DNA from: JAIYDJ01 sp031400505
GTDB taxonomy: Bacteria; Pseudomonadota; Alphaproteobacteria; Rhodobacterales; Rhodobacteraceae
Assembly: GCA_031400505.1 (NCBI GenBank)
Contig: JANNPZ010000032.1
Coordinates: 6,704-70,703, forward strand
Reading direction: 5' to 3'
DNA: 64,000 nucleotides
Positions 24,522-33,155 of the stretch are shown here, piece after piece. Position 1 is the first letter of the stretch. Each line of letters opens with the position of its first letter. The notes beneath the pieces are model-generated. The model made no database searches. It saw only the letters and a list, made by a program, of their open reading frames with translations, and had not been told where the DNA came from. The position numbers and the translations under genes were made by a program.

Positions 24522-26107
24522 ACGTGCTGGAGGTGGCGGGGCTGAATGTGCGGTTCCGGCAGGATGGTCGGGTGATCCATGCGGTGCGTGATGTCAGTTT
24601 TACGGTTGGCAAAGGCGAGACAGTCGCGCTGGTTGGGGAAAGCGGGTCAGGCAAGTCGGTCACGGCGTTGTCCACTGTGGGGTTGTTGCCGGAATCTGCG
24701 CAGGTCGATGGGTCGGTGACCTATCTTGGTGCGCAGATGGTGGGCGCGTCGGAACCCGAATTGCGGCGGGTACGGGGCAATGACATCAGTTTCATCTTTC
24801 AGGAACCGATGACCAGCTTGAACCCCTTGCACACCATTGAAAAGCAATTGGGCGAAAGTCTGGCGCTGCATCAAGGGCTTGGCGGAGAGGCGTCGCGGGC
24901 GCGGATCGTGGACCTGCTGCACAAGGTCGGGATTGCCGAAGCGGAAAGCAGGCTGGGTGCCTATCCGCATCAGCTGTCGGGTGGGCAGCGGCAGCGGGTC
25001 ATGATCGCTATGGCGCTGGCGAACGGGCCGGAACTGCTGATCGCGGACGAGCCGACCACCGCGCTCGACGTGACGATACAGGCGCAGATCCTTGACCTCT
25101 TGGCGGACCTCAAGGCGCGCGAAGGGTTGAGCCTGTTGTTCATCACCCATGATCTGGGGATCGTGCGGCGGATTGCGGACCGGGTCTGCGTGATGCAGGG
25201 CGGTCAGATCGTCGAACAGGGTGTGACGGCAGAGATTTTTGCCAATCCGCAGCATCCCTACACGCAAAAACTGCTGGCGGCAGAACCGAAAGGGCGGCCT
25301 GAACCGCTGCCGCACGATGCGCCAGAAGTGTTGGCCACCAACCATTTGCGCGTTTGGTTTCCGATTCAGGCCGGGCTCATGCGGCGGCATGTGGGTGATG
25401 TGAAGGCGGTCAATGACGCCACGCTCAGCGTGCGTGCGGGCGAAACACTCGGGATTGTCGGGGAATCGGGATCGGGCAAGACGACACTCGCGCTGGCCGT
25501 CTTGCGGTTGCTGGACGCCAAGGGGGGCGTGCGGTTTCTGGGGCGTGACATTGCAGGCCTGCGGGGTGCTGGGTTGCGGGCATTGCGCCGCGACATGCAA
25601 GTGGTGTTTCAGGACCCGTTCGGCAGCCTTTCGCCCCGGATGACGGCCGAACAGATCATCGCCGAGGGTCTTGGCGTGCACGGCGTCGATCCGGGGCGCA
25701 ACCGCCGCGAAATGGTGGCCGAAATCATGGCAGAGGTCGGCCTCGACCCCGCTACGATGCCGCGCTATCCGCATGAATTCTCGGGCGGGCAGCGGCAAAG
25801 GATTGCCATCGCGCGCGCCATGATCCTGCGGCCCAAGCTGGTGGTGCTGGACGAGCCTACCAGCGCGCTCGACATGACGGTGCAGGTGCAGATCGTGGAT
25901 CTCTTGCGCGATTTGCAGCGCAAATGGGGGCTGGCCTATCTGTTCATCAGCCACGATCTGCGGGTGGTGCGGGCGCTTGCGCACAAGGTCATGGTCATGC
26001 AGCGTGGTGATGTGGTCGAAGCGGGCCCGAGTGGGCAGGTGTTTGCCGATCCGCAGCACCCCTATACGCGGGCACTGCTGGCGGCGGCGTTTGGCAATCA
26101 GGCGTGA
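24518..26107 (+). CDS. yejF: Peptide ABC transporter ATP-binding protein, YejF type (two ATPase domains)
   Basis: A 529-residue protein with tandem ABC domains. Domain 1 has Walker A GESGSGKSV, signature LSGGQRQR and Walker B LLIADEPTTALD. Domain 2, from about residue 275, has GESGSGKTT, FSGGQRQR and VVLDEPTSALD. Each is followed by the oligopeptide-transporter C-terminal motif (NPQHPYTQKLL, DPQHPYTRALL). A fused pair of this kind is usual for YejF. Its start overlaps yejE, and its stop overlaps the GTG of the glycosyltransferase by four bases. Confidence 0.94.
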   Translation: MNVLEVAGLNVRFRQDGRVIHAVRDVSFTVGKGETVALVGESGSGKSVTALSTVGLLPESAQVDGSVTYLGAQMVGASEPELRRVRGNDISFIFQEPMTSLNPLHTIEKQLGESLALHQGLGGEASRARIVDLLHKVGIAEAESRLGAYPHQLSGGQRQRVMIAMALANGPELLIADEPTTALDVTIQAQILDLLADLKAREGLSLLFITHDLGIVRRIADRVCVMQGGQIVEQGVTAEIFANPQHPYTQKLLAAEPKGRPEPLPHDAPEVLATNHLRVWFPIQAGLMRRHVGDVKAVNDATLSVRAGETLGIVGESGSGKTTLALAVLRLLDAKGGVRFLGRDIAGLRGAGLRALRRDMQVVFQDPFGSLSPRMTAEQIIAEGLGVHGVDPGRNRREMVAEIMAEVGLDPATMPRYPHEFSGGQRQRIAIARAMILRPKLVVLDEPTSALDMTVQVQIVDLLRDLQRKWGLAYLFISHDLRVVRALAHKVMVMQRGDVVEAGPSGQVFADPQHPYTRALLAAAFGNQA

Positions 26108-27327
26108 AAATCCTGTTCGTGCACCAGAATTTTCCGGGCCAGTTCTTGCATCTGGCACCGGCACTGATGGCGCGCGGGCATGACTGTCTGGCGATGACCG
26201 ACAGGTCCAATCGACGGCCTTCAAGCATCCCCGTGGTGAACTACGACCATACACCGCAAGCAATCGACGCGGCGGCGGCGCGCCTGGGGCGCAACTACAC
26301 CGGCATGAGCGACCGGGGCGTCACGGTGGCGCGGGCGGCTCTGCGATTGCGTCAGAACGACGGCTATGTGCCTGATATGATTGTCGGCCATTCCGGCTGG
26401 GGTGAGACGCTTTTCTTGAAAGAAGTATGGCCCGAGGCCAAATTGCTGATCTATGCCGAGTTCTATTATCGCGGGCGCGGGGCGGATGTGGGGTTTGACC
26501 CAGAGTTCAACCCCGCCAGTTTCGATCAGGTGATGATTGCCCAAGGCCGCACCACGCATCTGGGCCAGGCGTTGCTTCATGCCGATGCCGGGGTTTCGCC
26601 GACCGAGTGGCAAGCCTCGACCTATCCACAGCCATTGCGACGCATGATCGACGTCATCCATGACGGGATCGATACCAGATCGGTGCACCCGGATGCGGCG
26701 GCCATTCTATCCCTGCCGGACGGCAAGGTTTTGCGAGCGGGCGACGAGGTTCTGACCTTTGTTAACCGCAATCTTGAGCCCTACCGGGGTTATCACATCT
26801 TCATGCGGGCGCTGCCGGCGGTTCTGGCGGCGCGGCCCGGGGCCGAAGTGGTGATCGTGGGGGGCAACGAGGTTTCCTACGGGGCGGCGCCCAAGGGGCA
26901 GAAGGGCTGGAAGGACCAGATATTGGCCGAGGTGGCGGGGCAGTTGGACCTGAACCGTGTGCATTTCATGGGCAAGGTGCCCTATCCGGTGTTCAAGCAG
27001 GTGCTGCAAGTCAGCCGGGCGCATGCCTATCTGACCTATCCGTTCGTGCTGTCCTGGTCGATGCTGGAGGCGATGGCGGCGGGGTGTCATGTGGTGGGGT
27101 CGGCCACGGCTCCGGTGCGCGAAGTGCTGCAGGACGGGGTGAATGGCAGTCTGGTCGATTTCTTTGATGTGCCGGGCTGGTCGGCGGCCCTGACGCGCGC
27201 GCTGGCTGAACCTGCGTGGTTTGATGGGCTGCGGGTGGCGGCGCGGAAAACCGCACAGGACCGCTATGATCTGCGGTCAGTGTGCCTGCCGCGCATGATC
27301 GGGCTGGTGGAACGGTTGGTTGCGTAG
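26104..27327 (+). CDS. Family 4 glycosyltransferase, translationally coupled to yejF
   Basis: A 407-residue GT-B glycosyltransferase. The N-terminal domain (MKILFVHQNFPGQFLHLAPA, EFYYRGRGADVGFDPEF) matches the Glyco_trans_4_3 type, and the C-terminal group 1 domain has the donor-site run LTYPFVLSWSMLEAMAAGCH followed by ATAPVREVLQDGVNG. It has no signal or membrane helix. The GTG start overlaps the yejF stop in GTGA, so it belongs to the peptide-transporter operon. Its acceptor is unknown; a cell-surface polysaccharide is one possibility. It ends seven bases from convergent hemN. Confidence 0.88.
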   Translation: MKILFVHQNFPGQFLHLAPALMARGHDCLAMTDRSNRRPSSIPVVNYDHTPQAIDAAAARLGRNYTGMSDRGVTVARAALRLRQNDGYVPDMIVGHSGWGETLFLKEVWPEAKLLIYAEFYYRGRGADVGFDPEFNPASFDQVMIAQGRTTHLGQALLHADAGVSPTEWQASTYPQPLRRMIDVIHDGIDTRSVHPDAAAILSLPDGKVLRAGDEVLTFVNRNLEPYRGYHIFMRALPAVLAARPGAEVVIVGGNEVSYGAAPKGQKGWKDQILAEVAGQLDLNRVHFMGKVPYPVFKQVLQVSRAHAYLTYPFVLSWSMLEAMAAGCHVVGSATAPVREVLQDGVNGSLVDFFDVPGWSAALTRALAEPAWFDGLRVAARKTAQDRYDLRSVCLPRMIGLVERLVA

Positions 27328-27333
27328 TGGGCG

Positions 27334-28689
27334 CTACACCGCAGCCGAGTGTTTGGCCTTCGAGTGATCGTAGGTGTCAAATTGGCGCGCAACCATCCGC
27401 GCCAGCGGGCGCCCTTGCGGCAGGATGGTCAGGCCCCGCGCATCACAACGCACGAGGCCGTCATACTCGGCAGCGACCCCGGAAAACAGGGCATCGAGCG
27501 CAGCAGCGGCGATCGGGAAATCCCGCAGAATCTCGGCGCGGCTGACGTGGAAATCACAGAGCAACGCCTCGATGATCCGGGCGCGCATGGTATCTTCGCC
27601 GGCAAAGACATGGCCGCGATGGGTGGCGAGGCGCCCCGCGCGCACGGCGGTTGTGTATTCGGCGGTTCCGCTGACATTCTGGGCAAAACCCTGGGGAAAG
27701 CGCGAGATCGACGAGGCACCAAGCCCGATCAGCACCGGGGCAGTGTCGTCAGTGTAGCCCTGAAAGTTGCGGCGCAGTGTGCCTGCGCGGGCGGACATGG
27801 CCATGCCATCGGTGGGCAGGGCGAAATGGTCGATCCCGATCGCGTCATAGCCATGGGCGGTGAAAAGATCGGTCGCAGCCTGGAACAGCGCGAGCCGGTC
27901 CTGTGCGGATGGCAGGTCGCCCGACGGGATCATCTGCTGACGGCGGCTCATCCACGGCACATGGGCATAGCCGTAAAGTGCCACGCGGTCAGGGGTCAGC
28001 GACAGCAGCTTCTGGACCGATAAGGCCAGGCGGGCCGGGGTTTGTTTGGGCAGGCCGAACAGGATGTCGGCGTTCAGGCTGGTGATGCCACGGTCACGAA
28101 TCATGTCGGCGACCTGCCGGGTCAGGTCATAACTTTGCATCCGCCCGATAATGGCTTGAATCTCGGGATCAAAGTCCTGAACCCCGATGGAGGCGCGGTT
28201 CATGCCCGATGCCACCAGCGCATCAAGCCGGGCGGTGTCGATTTCATTCGGGTCGATCTCGACCGAAAACTCTGCGCGCGGTGCCATCGGTATGGCGTCA
28301 AATACGGTGGCAGCAAGCCTGCGGATCGCGTCCTCGGGCAGCAAGGTTGGCGTGCCACCGCCCCAATGAAGCCGGGAAAGCCGCACGCCCTGCGGCAAAT
28401 GTGCCTTCAGCAAGGCGATTTCGGCCTGCAAAGTCTTGACGTAGGACAGAACCGGCGTGTCGGACGTGGTGCCTTGGGTGCGACAAGCGCAGAACCAGCA
28501 CAGCCGACGGCAGAACGGAACATGCAGGTAAAGCGATACTTCGCTGCCGGTTGGGATCGCCTCGATCCACTCGGCAACCTGCGCCGGTTTGTCCATCTGT
28601 GCAAAGTGCGGCGCCGTCGGATAGCTGGTATAGCGCGGCACACGGGCATCAAAGAGACCCAGCCGGGTGAGTTGTGTATGTACTGTCAT
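27334..28689 (-). CDS. hemN: Oxygen-independent coproporphyrinogen III dehydrogenase
   Basis: A 451-residue radical SAM enzyme. The cluster-binding motif is C60, C64, C67 (CRRLCWFC), preceded by RYTSYPTAPHF and YLHVPF as in true HemN. It is followed by HWGGGTPTLL and EIDPNEID, and by the HemN-specific LALYGYAHVPW-type text (RVALYGYAHVPWMSRRQQ). It converts coproporphyrinogen III to protoporphyrinogen IX without oxygen. ATG 28689 matches the family start, but no Shine-Dalgarno is present and the FNR box spacing puts transcription start at the ATG, so translation may be leaderless. Divergent from fnrL. Confidence 0.95.
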   Translation of the reverse strand: MTVHTQLTRLGLFDARVPRYTSYPTAPHFAQMDKPAQVAEWIEAIPTGSEVSLYLHVPFCRRLCWFCACRTQGTTSDTPVLSYVKTLQAEIALLKAHLPQGVRLSRLHWGGGTPTLLPEDAIRRLAATVFDAIPMAPRAEFSVEIDPNEIDTARLDALVASGMNRASIGVQDFDPEIQAIIGRMQSYDLTRQVADMIRDRGITSLNADILFGLPKQTPARLALSVQKLLSLTPDRVALYGYAHVPWMSRRQQMIPSGDLPSAQDRLALFQAATDLFTAHGYDAIGIDHFALPTDGMAMSARAGTLRRNFQGYTDDTAPVLIGLGASSISRFPQGFAQNVSGTAEYTTAVRAGRLATHRGHVFAGEDTMRARIIEALLCDFHVSRAEILRDFPIAAAALDALFSGVAAEYDGLVRCDARGLTILPQGRPLARMVARQFDTYDHSKAKHSAAV

Positions 28690-28723
28690 TCTATTAGATT
28701 TGTGCGAACGGTGTCGGATCGCC

Positions 28724-28737
28724 TTGACACAGATCAA
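28724..28737. promoter_or_regulatory. FNR/FnrL box between hemN and fnrL
   Basis: TTGAC-ACAG-ATCAA matches the FNR consensus TTGAT-N4-ATCAA with one change. Its centre is 41.5 bases from the hemN start codon, the classical activating distance if transcription begins at the ATG. It is only 22.5 bases upstream of the fnrL ATG, a place that suits self-repression. Confidence 0.85.
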
Positions 28738-28752
28738 ACGGATCGGGCCACG

Positions 28753-29499
28753 ATGGCACAACTTTCTCCTCCGAACGACATGCGACAGTGCGGCGAATGT
28801 CCGATCCGCCACAGGGCGGTTTGCGCGCGCTGCGATGCGGACGAGTTGGCCGTTCTGGACCAGATGAAGTATTATCGCAGCTTCGAGGCGGGGCAGACGG
28901 TGATCTGGTCTGGCGACCGGATGGATTTTGTGGCGTCGGTGGTGACCGGCATCGCCAAGCTGACCCAGACGATGGAAGACGGGCGGCGGCAGATGGTGGG
29001 GCTGTTGATGCCATCGGATTTCGTCGGGCGGCCGGGGCGGCAGGTGGCGGCCTATGACGTCACGGCGGTCAATGATGTGGTGATGTGCTGTTTCCGCAAG
29101 AAGCCTTTCGAAGACCTGATGGCGCGGACCCCGCATGTGGCGCAGCGTCTGCTGGAAATGACGCTGGACGAGCTGGACGCGGCGCGGGAATGGATGCTTT
29201 TGCTGGGCCGCAAGACCGCCCGGGAAAAGATCGCCAGTCTGCTGGCCATCATCGCGCGGCGCGAGGCGGTGTTGAAGGCGCGCGCGCCTTCGTCTTCGGC
29301 GGTGTTCGACCTGCCGCTGACCCGCGAAGAGATGGCGGATTATCTGGGGCTGACGCTGGAAACCGTCAGCCGCCAGATCAGCGCGCTCAAACGCGACGGG
29401 CTGATTACCATCGAGGGTAACCGGCGCGTCACCATCCCGGATTTCAACCTGCTGATGGAAGTGACGGGCGACGACAGCGATGGTGGGATGCCGGCGTAG
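28753..29499 (+). CDS. fnrL: FNR-type oxygen-sensing regulator FnrL
   Basis: A 248-residue Crp/Fnr protein. The N-terminal cysteines C13, C16 and C24 (plus C27) and an internal cysteine in VMCCF provide ligands for an oxygen-labile [4Fe-4S] cluster. The cyclic-nucleotide-binding-like barrel follows, then a dimer helix and a helix-turn-helix with LTREEMADYLGLTLETVSRQ, whose E..SR recognition residues read TTGAT half sites. It activates microaerobic and anaerobic genes when oxygen falls. It stands between hemN and the usp-cco genes, all with FNR boxes. It ends 16 bases from convergent usp. Confidence 0.95.
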   Translation: MAQLSPPNDMRQCGECPIRHRAVCARCDADELAVLDQMKYYRSFEAGQTVIWSGDRMDFVASVVTGIAKLTQTMEDGRRQMVGLLMPSDFVGRPGRQVAAYDVTAVNDVVMCCFRKKPFEDLMARTPHVAQRLLEMTLDELDAAREWMLLLGRKTAREKIASLLAIIARREAVLKARAPSSSAVFDLPLTREEMADYLGLTLETVSRQISALKRDGLITIEGNRRVTIPDFNLLMEVTGDDSDGGMPA

Positions 29500-29515
29500 C
29501 CCGTTCGAAACCGGT

Positions 29516-30364
29516 TCAATGCGCCATGAACACCGGCACGACCGCTGCATGCAACGTATCGCGGGTGGCCCCGCCCAGGATCGCCTCGCGCAGACGGGAA
29601 TGCCCGTAAGCCCCCATCACCAGCATGTCGGCATTCGTATCCTGCACCTGCCGCGCCAGCACATCCGACACGCGCGGAAGCGTCTTGGCCAGCACCGACA
29701 CCTCGGCCCGAACACCGTGCCGCACCAGCATCTGGCACAAGAGGCCGCCGGGGTCTGACCGTTCCGCGCCATATGCGCCCGGATCGACGATAGTGATCAC
29801 AACCTGTTCGGCCGACTGCAAAAAGGGCAGGGCGGCGCGGGTCGCGGTCAGCGCCTCGGGGCTTTGGTCCCAGGCGAGCACGATGCGGCGGGGTGGCAGC
29901 ACGACGGCGTCACTGCCCACAGGCACAAGCAGCACCGGCGTGCGGGCGCCGAACAGGGCGGCCTCGAGCACGGTATCGGCATTCGCGGCGGTTGCAGGAT
30001 CGCTGTCGCGCGCCAACACCACCAGATCGGCAAAGCGCGCATGTGAGGTGACGAGATCGCCCACCATGCCGATTTGTACAACTGCGGTTTCAAGGGCCCA
30101 CCGCAGACCGGGTGCGGGTTCGGCTAGGGCGGCTTTCGCTGCGGCCTCGGTCAGCCGGGCCTCTTCGGTCGCGCGCGCCATGGTGGCGTCCATCAGCACC
30201 ATGTCTGCGCCGATGTAGCTGTAGCCCATCTGCAAATGGTCGATCCCCAATGCGAGCACGTCAAGATGCCCGCCGTGGGCCGCGCAAAGCTGGGCGCAGG
30301 CGGCGACCGCGGCCTTTGCCTGTGCGGGCGCGATGATGACGGAAAACACGGATTTGTAGGCCAT
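29516..30364 (-). CDS. Tandem universal stress protein (UspA family)
   Basis: A 282-residue protein with two Usp domains. The second (from about residue 155, RRIVLAWDQSPEALTATRAA) ends in the ATP-binding pattern MGAYGHSRLREAILGGATRD, that is G-2x-G-9x-G(S/T)-like. The first domain is diverged and lacks this loop. The start ATG 30364 follows AGGAG. A perfect FNR box lies about 67 bases upstream, so it is expected to be induced at low oxygen together with ccoNOQP. Usp proteins near cbb3/FNR loci are common, with unknown molecular targets. Confidence 0.9.
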   Translation of the reverse strand: MAYKSVFSVIIAPAQAKAAVAACAQLCAAHGGHLDVLALGIDHLQMGYSYIGADMVLMDATMARATEEARLTEAAAKAALAEPAPGLRWALETAVVQIGMVGDLVTSHARFADLVVLARDSDPATAANADTVLEAALFGARTPVLLVPVGSDAVVLPPRRIVLAWDQSPEALTATRAALPFLQSAEQVVITIVDPGAYGAERSDPGGLLCQMLVRHGVRAEVSVLAKTLPRVSDVLARQVQDTNADMLVMGAYGHSRLREAILGGATRDTLHAAVVPVFMAH

Positions 30365-30424
30365 GGCCGAAACTCCTGATCGCTGCGGATCGTGCCATCT
30401 TGCCGCAGAGGTTGGTGTCGCACC

Positions 30425-30438
30425 TTGATCCGGATCAA
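30425..30438. promoter_or_regulatory. FNR/FnrL box of the usp gene
   Basis: TTGATCCGGATCAA is a perfect palindromic FNR site. If it activates usp on the minus strand from -41.5, transcription would start near 30390 and give a 26-base leader containing the AGGAG ribosome site. Confidence 0.88.
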
Positions 30439-30477
30439 GACCGGGGGCAGGGTGGTTTACACAAGCGTCTGGCAAAC

Positions 30478-30491
30478 TTGACATGAATCAA
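30478..30491. promoter_or_regulatory. FNR/FnrL box of ccoNOQP
   Basis: TTGAC-ATGA-ATCAA matches the FNR consensus with one change. Activation from -41.5 predicts a start near 30526 and a leader of about 62 bases before ccoN. The two FNR boxes in this divergent region are 53 bases apart centre to centre. Confidence 0.87.
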
Positions 30492-30587
30492 GGCGGCCAA
30501 GGCCGTGACCGCACAGACAGGCAGCATTGCAGGAGTTCCCTGTTCGGGCCGGATCGGTCTGCTGCCGGGACAACAGGGGAAAATGGC

Positions 30588-32186
30588 ATGTGGGATTATG
30601 CTAAACTGATCGCGTTGGGGGTCGCGGCCGTGCTGGCCGCGATTGCGGCCAATTACGCGCATGACATCGCCTATCAGGTGAATGCGTTGGTGGTGATGCT
30701 GGCGGCGGCCGGCATCTTCGTGTTCACGCTGCGCACGATGGACGCGCCGCGCACGATCAATCAGGCCGAGTACATGGACGATGTCGTGCGCGCGGGGGTG
30801 ATCGCGACGGCATTCTGGGGGGTCGTCGGGTTCCTCGTCGGCGTGGTCATCGCGTTTCAGCTGGCCTTTCCGGCGCTGAACATCGACGGGGTGCAGGGCA
30901 TCCTGAACTTTGGCCGGTTGCGCCCCTTGCACACGTCGGCGGTGATCTTTGCCTTTGGCGGCAACGCGTTGATCATGTCGTCGTTCTACATCGTGCAGCG
31001 CACCTGTGCGGTGCGGCTGTGGGGCGGCAACCTTGCATGGTTCGTGTTCTGGGGCTGGCAGTTGATGATCGTGCTGGCCGCGACGTCCTATCTGTTGGGC
31101 GGGTCCGAGAGCAAGGAATACGCCGAAACCGCCTGGCACATCGATATCTGGATCGCCGTGGTCTGGGTGGCGTTTCTGGCGGTGTTCATGGGCACGCTGA
31201 TCAAGCGCCGCGAGCCGCATATCTATGTCGCCAACTGGTTCTTGCTTTCGATGATCATCACGGTGGCGATGCTGCATGTGGTGCGCAACGTGTCGATCCC
31301 GGTCTCGATCTTCGGCTCGCAATCGGTGCCGGTCTATTCGGGCGTGCAGGATGCGATGGTGCAGTGGTGGTATGGCCACAACGCGGTCGGCTTCTTCCTG
31401 ACGGGCGGGTTCCTTGGGATGATGTACTACTTTGTGCCCAAGCAGGCCGAACGCCCGGTGTTCAGCTATAAACTGTCGATCATCCACTTCTGGTCGCTGA
31501 TCTTTTTGTATATCTGGGCCGGTCCGCACCATTTGCACTACACCGCACTGCCCGACTGGGCCTCGACACTTGGCATGGTGTTTTCGATCATGCTGTGGAT
31601 GCCGTCGTGGGGTGGCATGATCAACGGGCTGATGACGCTGTCGGGCGCCTGGGACAAGCTGCGCACCGACCCGATCATCCGGATGATGGTGGTTTCCATC
31701 GGGTTCTACGGGATGTCCACCTTTGAAGGCCCGATGATGAGCATCAAGGCCGTCAACTCGCTGAGCCACTATACCGACTGGACCATCGGGCATGTCCATT
31801 CCGGTGCCCTTGGCTGGAACGGGATGATCACCTTTGGTGCGCTTTACTTTTTGACGCCGCGTCTGTGGAACCGCGAGCGGCTTTACAGCCTGACCATGGT
31901 GTCCTGGCACTTCTGGTTGGCGACGATCGGGATCGTGCTTTACGCCTCTGCGATGTGGGTGTCGGGGATCATGGAAGGCCTGATGTGGCGCGAAGTTGAC
32001 GCCAACGGCTTCCTCGTGAACGCCTTTGCCGACACGGTTTCCGCCAAGTTCCCGATGTATGTGGTGCGCGGTCTGGGCGGGGTTCTTTACCTCGCAGGGG
32101 CGCTGATCATGGCTTACAACCTTTGGATGACGGTGCGCGCGCAGCCTCAAACGGCTACGATGAACTCCGCTGTCCCCGCTGAATGA
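30588..32186 (+). CDS. ccoN: Cytochrome cbb3 oxidase catalytic subunit I
   Basis: A 532-residue haem-copper oxidase subunit with about 12 membrane helices. It carries the conserved histidines for the low-spin haem (RPLHTSAVIFAFGGNALI, HVHSGALGWNG) and the binuclear centre (WWYGHNAVGFFL, GPHHLHYTALPDW). It reduces oxygen to water with high affinity in the cytoplasmic membrane. ATG 30588 is preceded by GGGGA; an ATG five bases earlier is out of frame. First gene of ccoNOQP, expressed from an FNR-controlled promoter. Confidence 0.97.
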   Translation: MWDYAKLIALGVAAVLAAIAANYAHDIAYQVNALVVMLAAAGIFVFTLRTMDAPRTINQAEYMDDVVRAGVIATAFWGVVGFLVGVVIAFQLAFPALNIDGVQGILNFGRLRPLHTSAVIFAFGGNALIMSSFYIVQRTCAVRLWGGNLAWFVFWGWQLMIVLAATSYLLGGSESKEYAETAWHIDIWIAVVWVAFLAVFMGTLIKRREPHIYVANWFLLSMIITVAMLHVVRNVSIPVSIFGSQSVPVYSGVQDAMVQWWYGHNAVGFFLTGGFLGMMYYFVPKQAERPVFSYKLSIIHFWSLIFLYIWAGPHHLHYTALPDWASTLGMVFSIMLWMPSWGGMINGLMTLSGAWDKLRTDPIIRMMVVSIGFYGMSTFEGPMMSIKAVNSLSHYTDWTIGHVHSGALGWNGMITFGALYFLTPRLWNRERLYSLTMVSWHFWLATIGIVLYASAMWVSGIMEGLMWREVDANGFLVNAFADTVSAKFPMYVVRGLGGVLYLAGALIMAYNLWMTVRAQPQTATMNSAVPAE

Positions 32187-32198
32187 TCGGAGACGCAA

Positions 32199-32924
32199 AT
32201 GGCCTTTCTTGACAAACACAAGACCATCGAAACCCATGCCACGCTGTTGTTGGTGCTGAGTTTGCTGGTGGTCAGCATCGGCGGACTGGTACAGATCGTG
32301 CCGCTGTTCTACCTTGAGAACACGATTGAAAAGGTGGAGGGCGTGCGTCCCTACTCGCCCTTGGAACTGGCGGGGCGTGACATCTACATCCGTGAGGGGT
32401 GCTATGTCTGCCACAGCCAGATGATCCGCCCGATGCGCGACGAGGTCGAACGCTATGGCCACTACAGCCTTGCGGCGGAGTCGATGTATGACCATCCGCA
32501 TCAGTGGGGGTCCAAACGCACCGGGCCGGATCTGGCGCGGGTTGGCGGGCGGTATTCGGATGCCTGGCACGTGGACCACCTGATGAACCCCAAGGCCGTG
32601 GTGCCGGAATCGGTGATGCCGCGCTATGCGTTCCTTGCAAATGCGCCGCTGACCGGCGAGCGGATGGGCGATGTGATGTGGGCCCATTCGGTGGTCGGCG
32701 TGCCCTATACGTCCGAGATGATCGAGGTGGCGCGCGCGGACTTTGCGGCCCAGGTCGATCCTGACGGCGACACCGAGGCGCTCTTGGCCCGCTATCCCGG
32801 CGCCGTCGTGTCGAACTTTGACGGGCAGCCCGAGCTTACGGAAATGGATGCGCTGATCGCGTATCTGCAGGTTCTGGGGACGATGGTCGACTTCTCGACC
32901 TTCACCCCGGATGTCAGCCGATAG
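32199..32924 (+). CDS. ccoO: Cytochrome cbb3 oxidase mono-haem subunit II
   Basis: A 241-residue membrane-anchored cytochrome c. One N-terminal helix (HATLLLVLSLLVVSIGGLVQ) is followed by a periplasmic domain with a single haem motif CYVCHSQM and the axial Met region in ESVMPRYAFL. It passes electrons from CcoP toward the CcoN active site. It begins 12 bases after ccoN and has normal length for the family. Confidence 0.97.
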   Translation: MAFLDKHKTIETHATLLLVLSLLVVSIGGLVQIVPLFYLENTIEKVEGVRPYSPLELAGRDIYIREGCYVCHSQMIRPMRDEVERYGHYSLAAESMYDHPHQWGSKRTGPDLARVGGRYSDAWHVDHLMNPKAVVPESVMPRYAFLANAPLTGERMGDVMWAHSVVGVPYTSEMIEVARADFAAQVDPDGDTEALLARYPGAVVSNFDGQPELTEMDALIAYLQVLGTMVDFSTFTPDVSR

Positions 32925-32936
32925 GAGGGCGGGAAC

Positions 32937-33155
32937 ATGGAAACCTATACATTTCTGCGCGCCTTTGCCGACAGCTGGATGGTTCTGGCGCTGATGATGT
33001 TCTTTGTCGGGATGGTGCTGTGGGTGTTTCGCCCCGCCGCGCGGACGACGCAGGACGATGCCGCGCATTCGATCTTTCGCAACGAAAAGAAACCCTTGGC
33101 CTCGGGCGATGATCTGTCCGGCCGGACTGTGAAGGAGATGCGCGATGTGCGCTGA
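32937..33155 (+). CDS. ccoQ: Cytochrome cbb3 oxidase small subunit
   Basis: A 72-residue single-helix protein (ADSWMVLALMMFFVGMVLWV) with a charged cytoplasmic tail (FRNEKKPLASGDDL). CcoQ stabilises the assembled oxidase. It begins 12 bases after ccoO and overlaps the start of ccoP by 11 bases, which fits coupled translation. Confidence 0.92.
   Translation: METYTFLRAFADSWMVLALMMFFVGMVLWVFRPAARTTQDDAAHSIFRNEKKPLASGDDLSGRTVKEMRDVR

Noticed and set aside
24647..26263. 538-codon minus-strand frame opposite yejF
   Set aside because: Rich in His, Arg and Pro with no domain; yejF on the plus strand has both ABC signatures.
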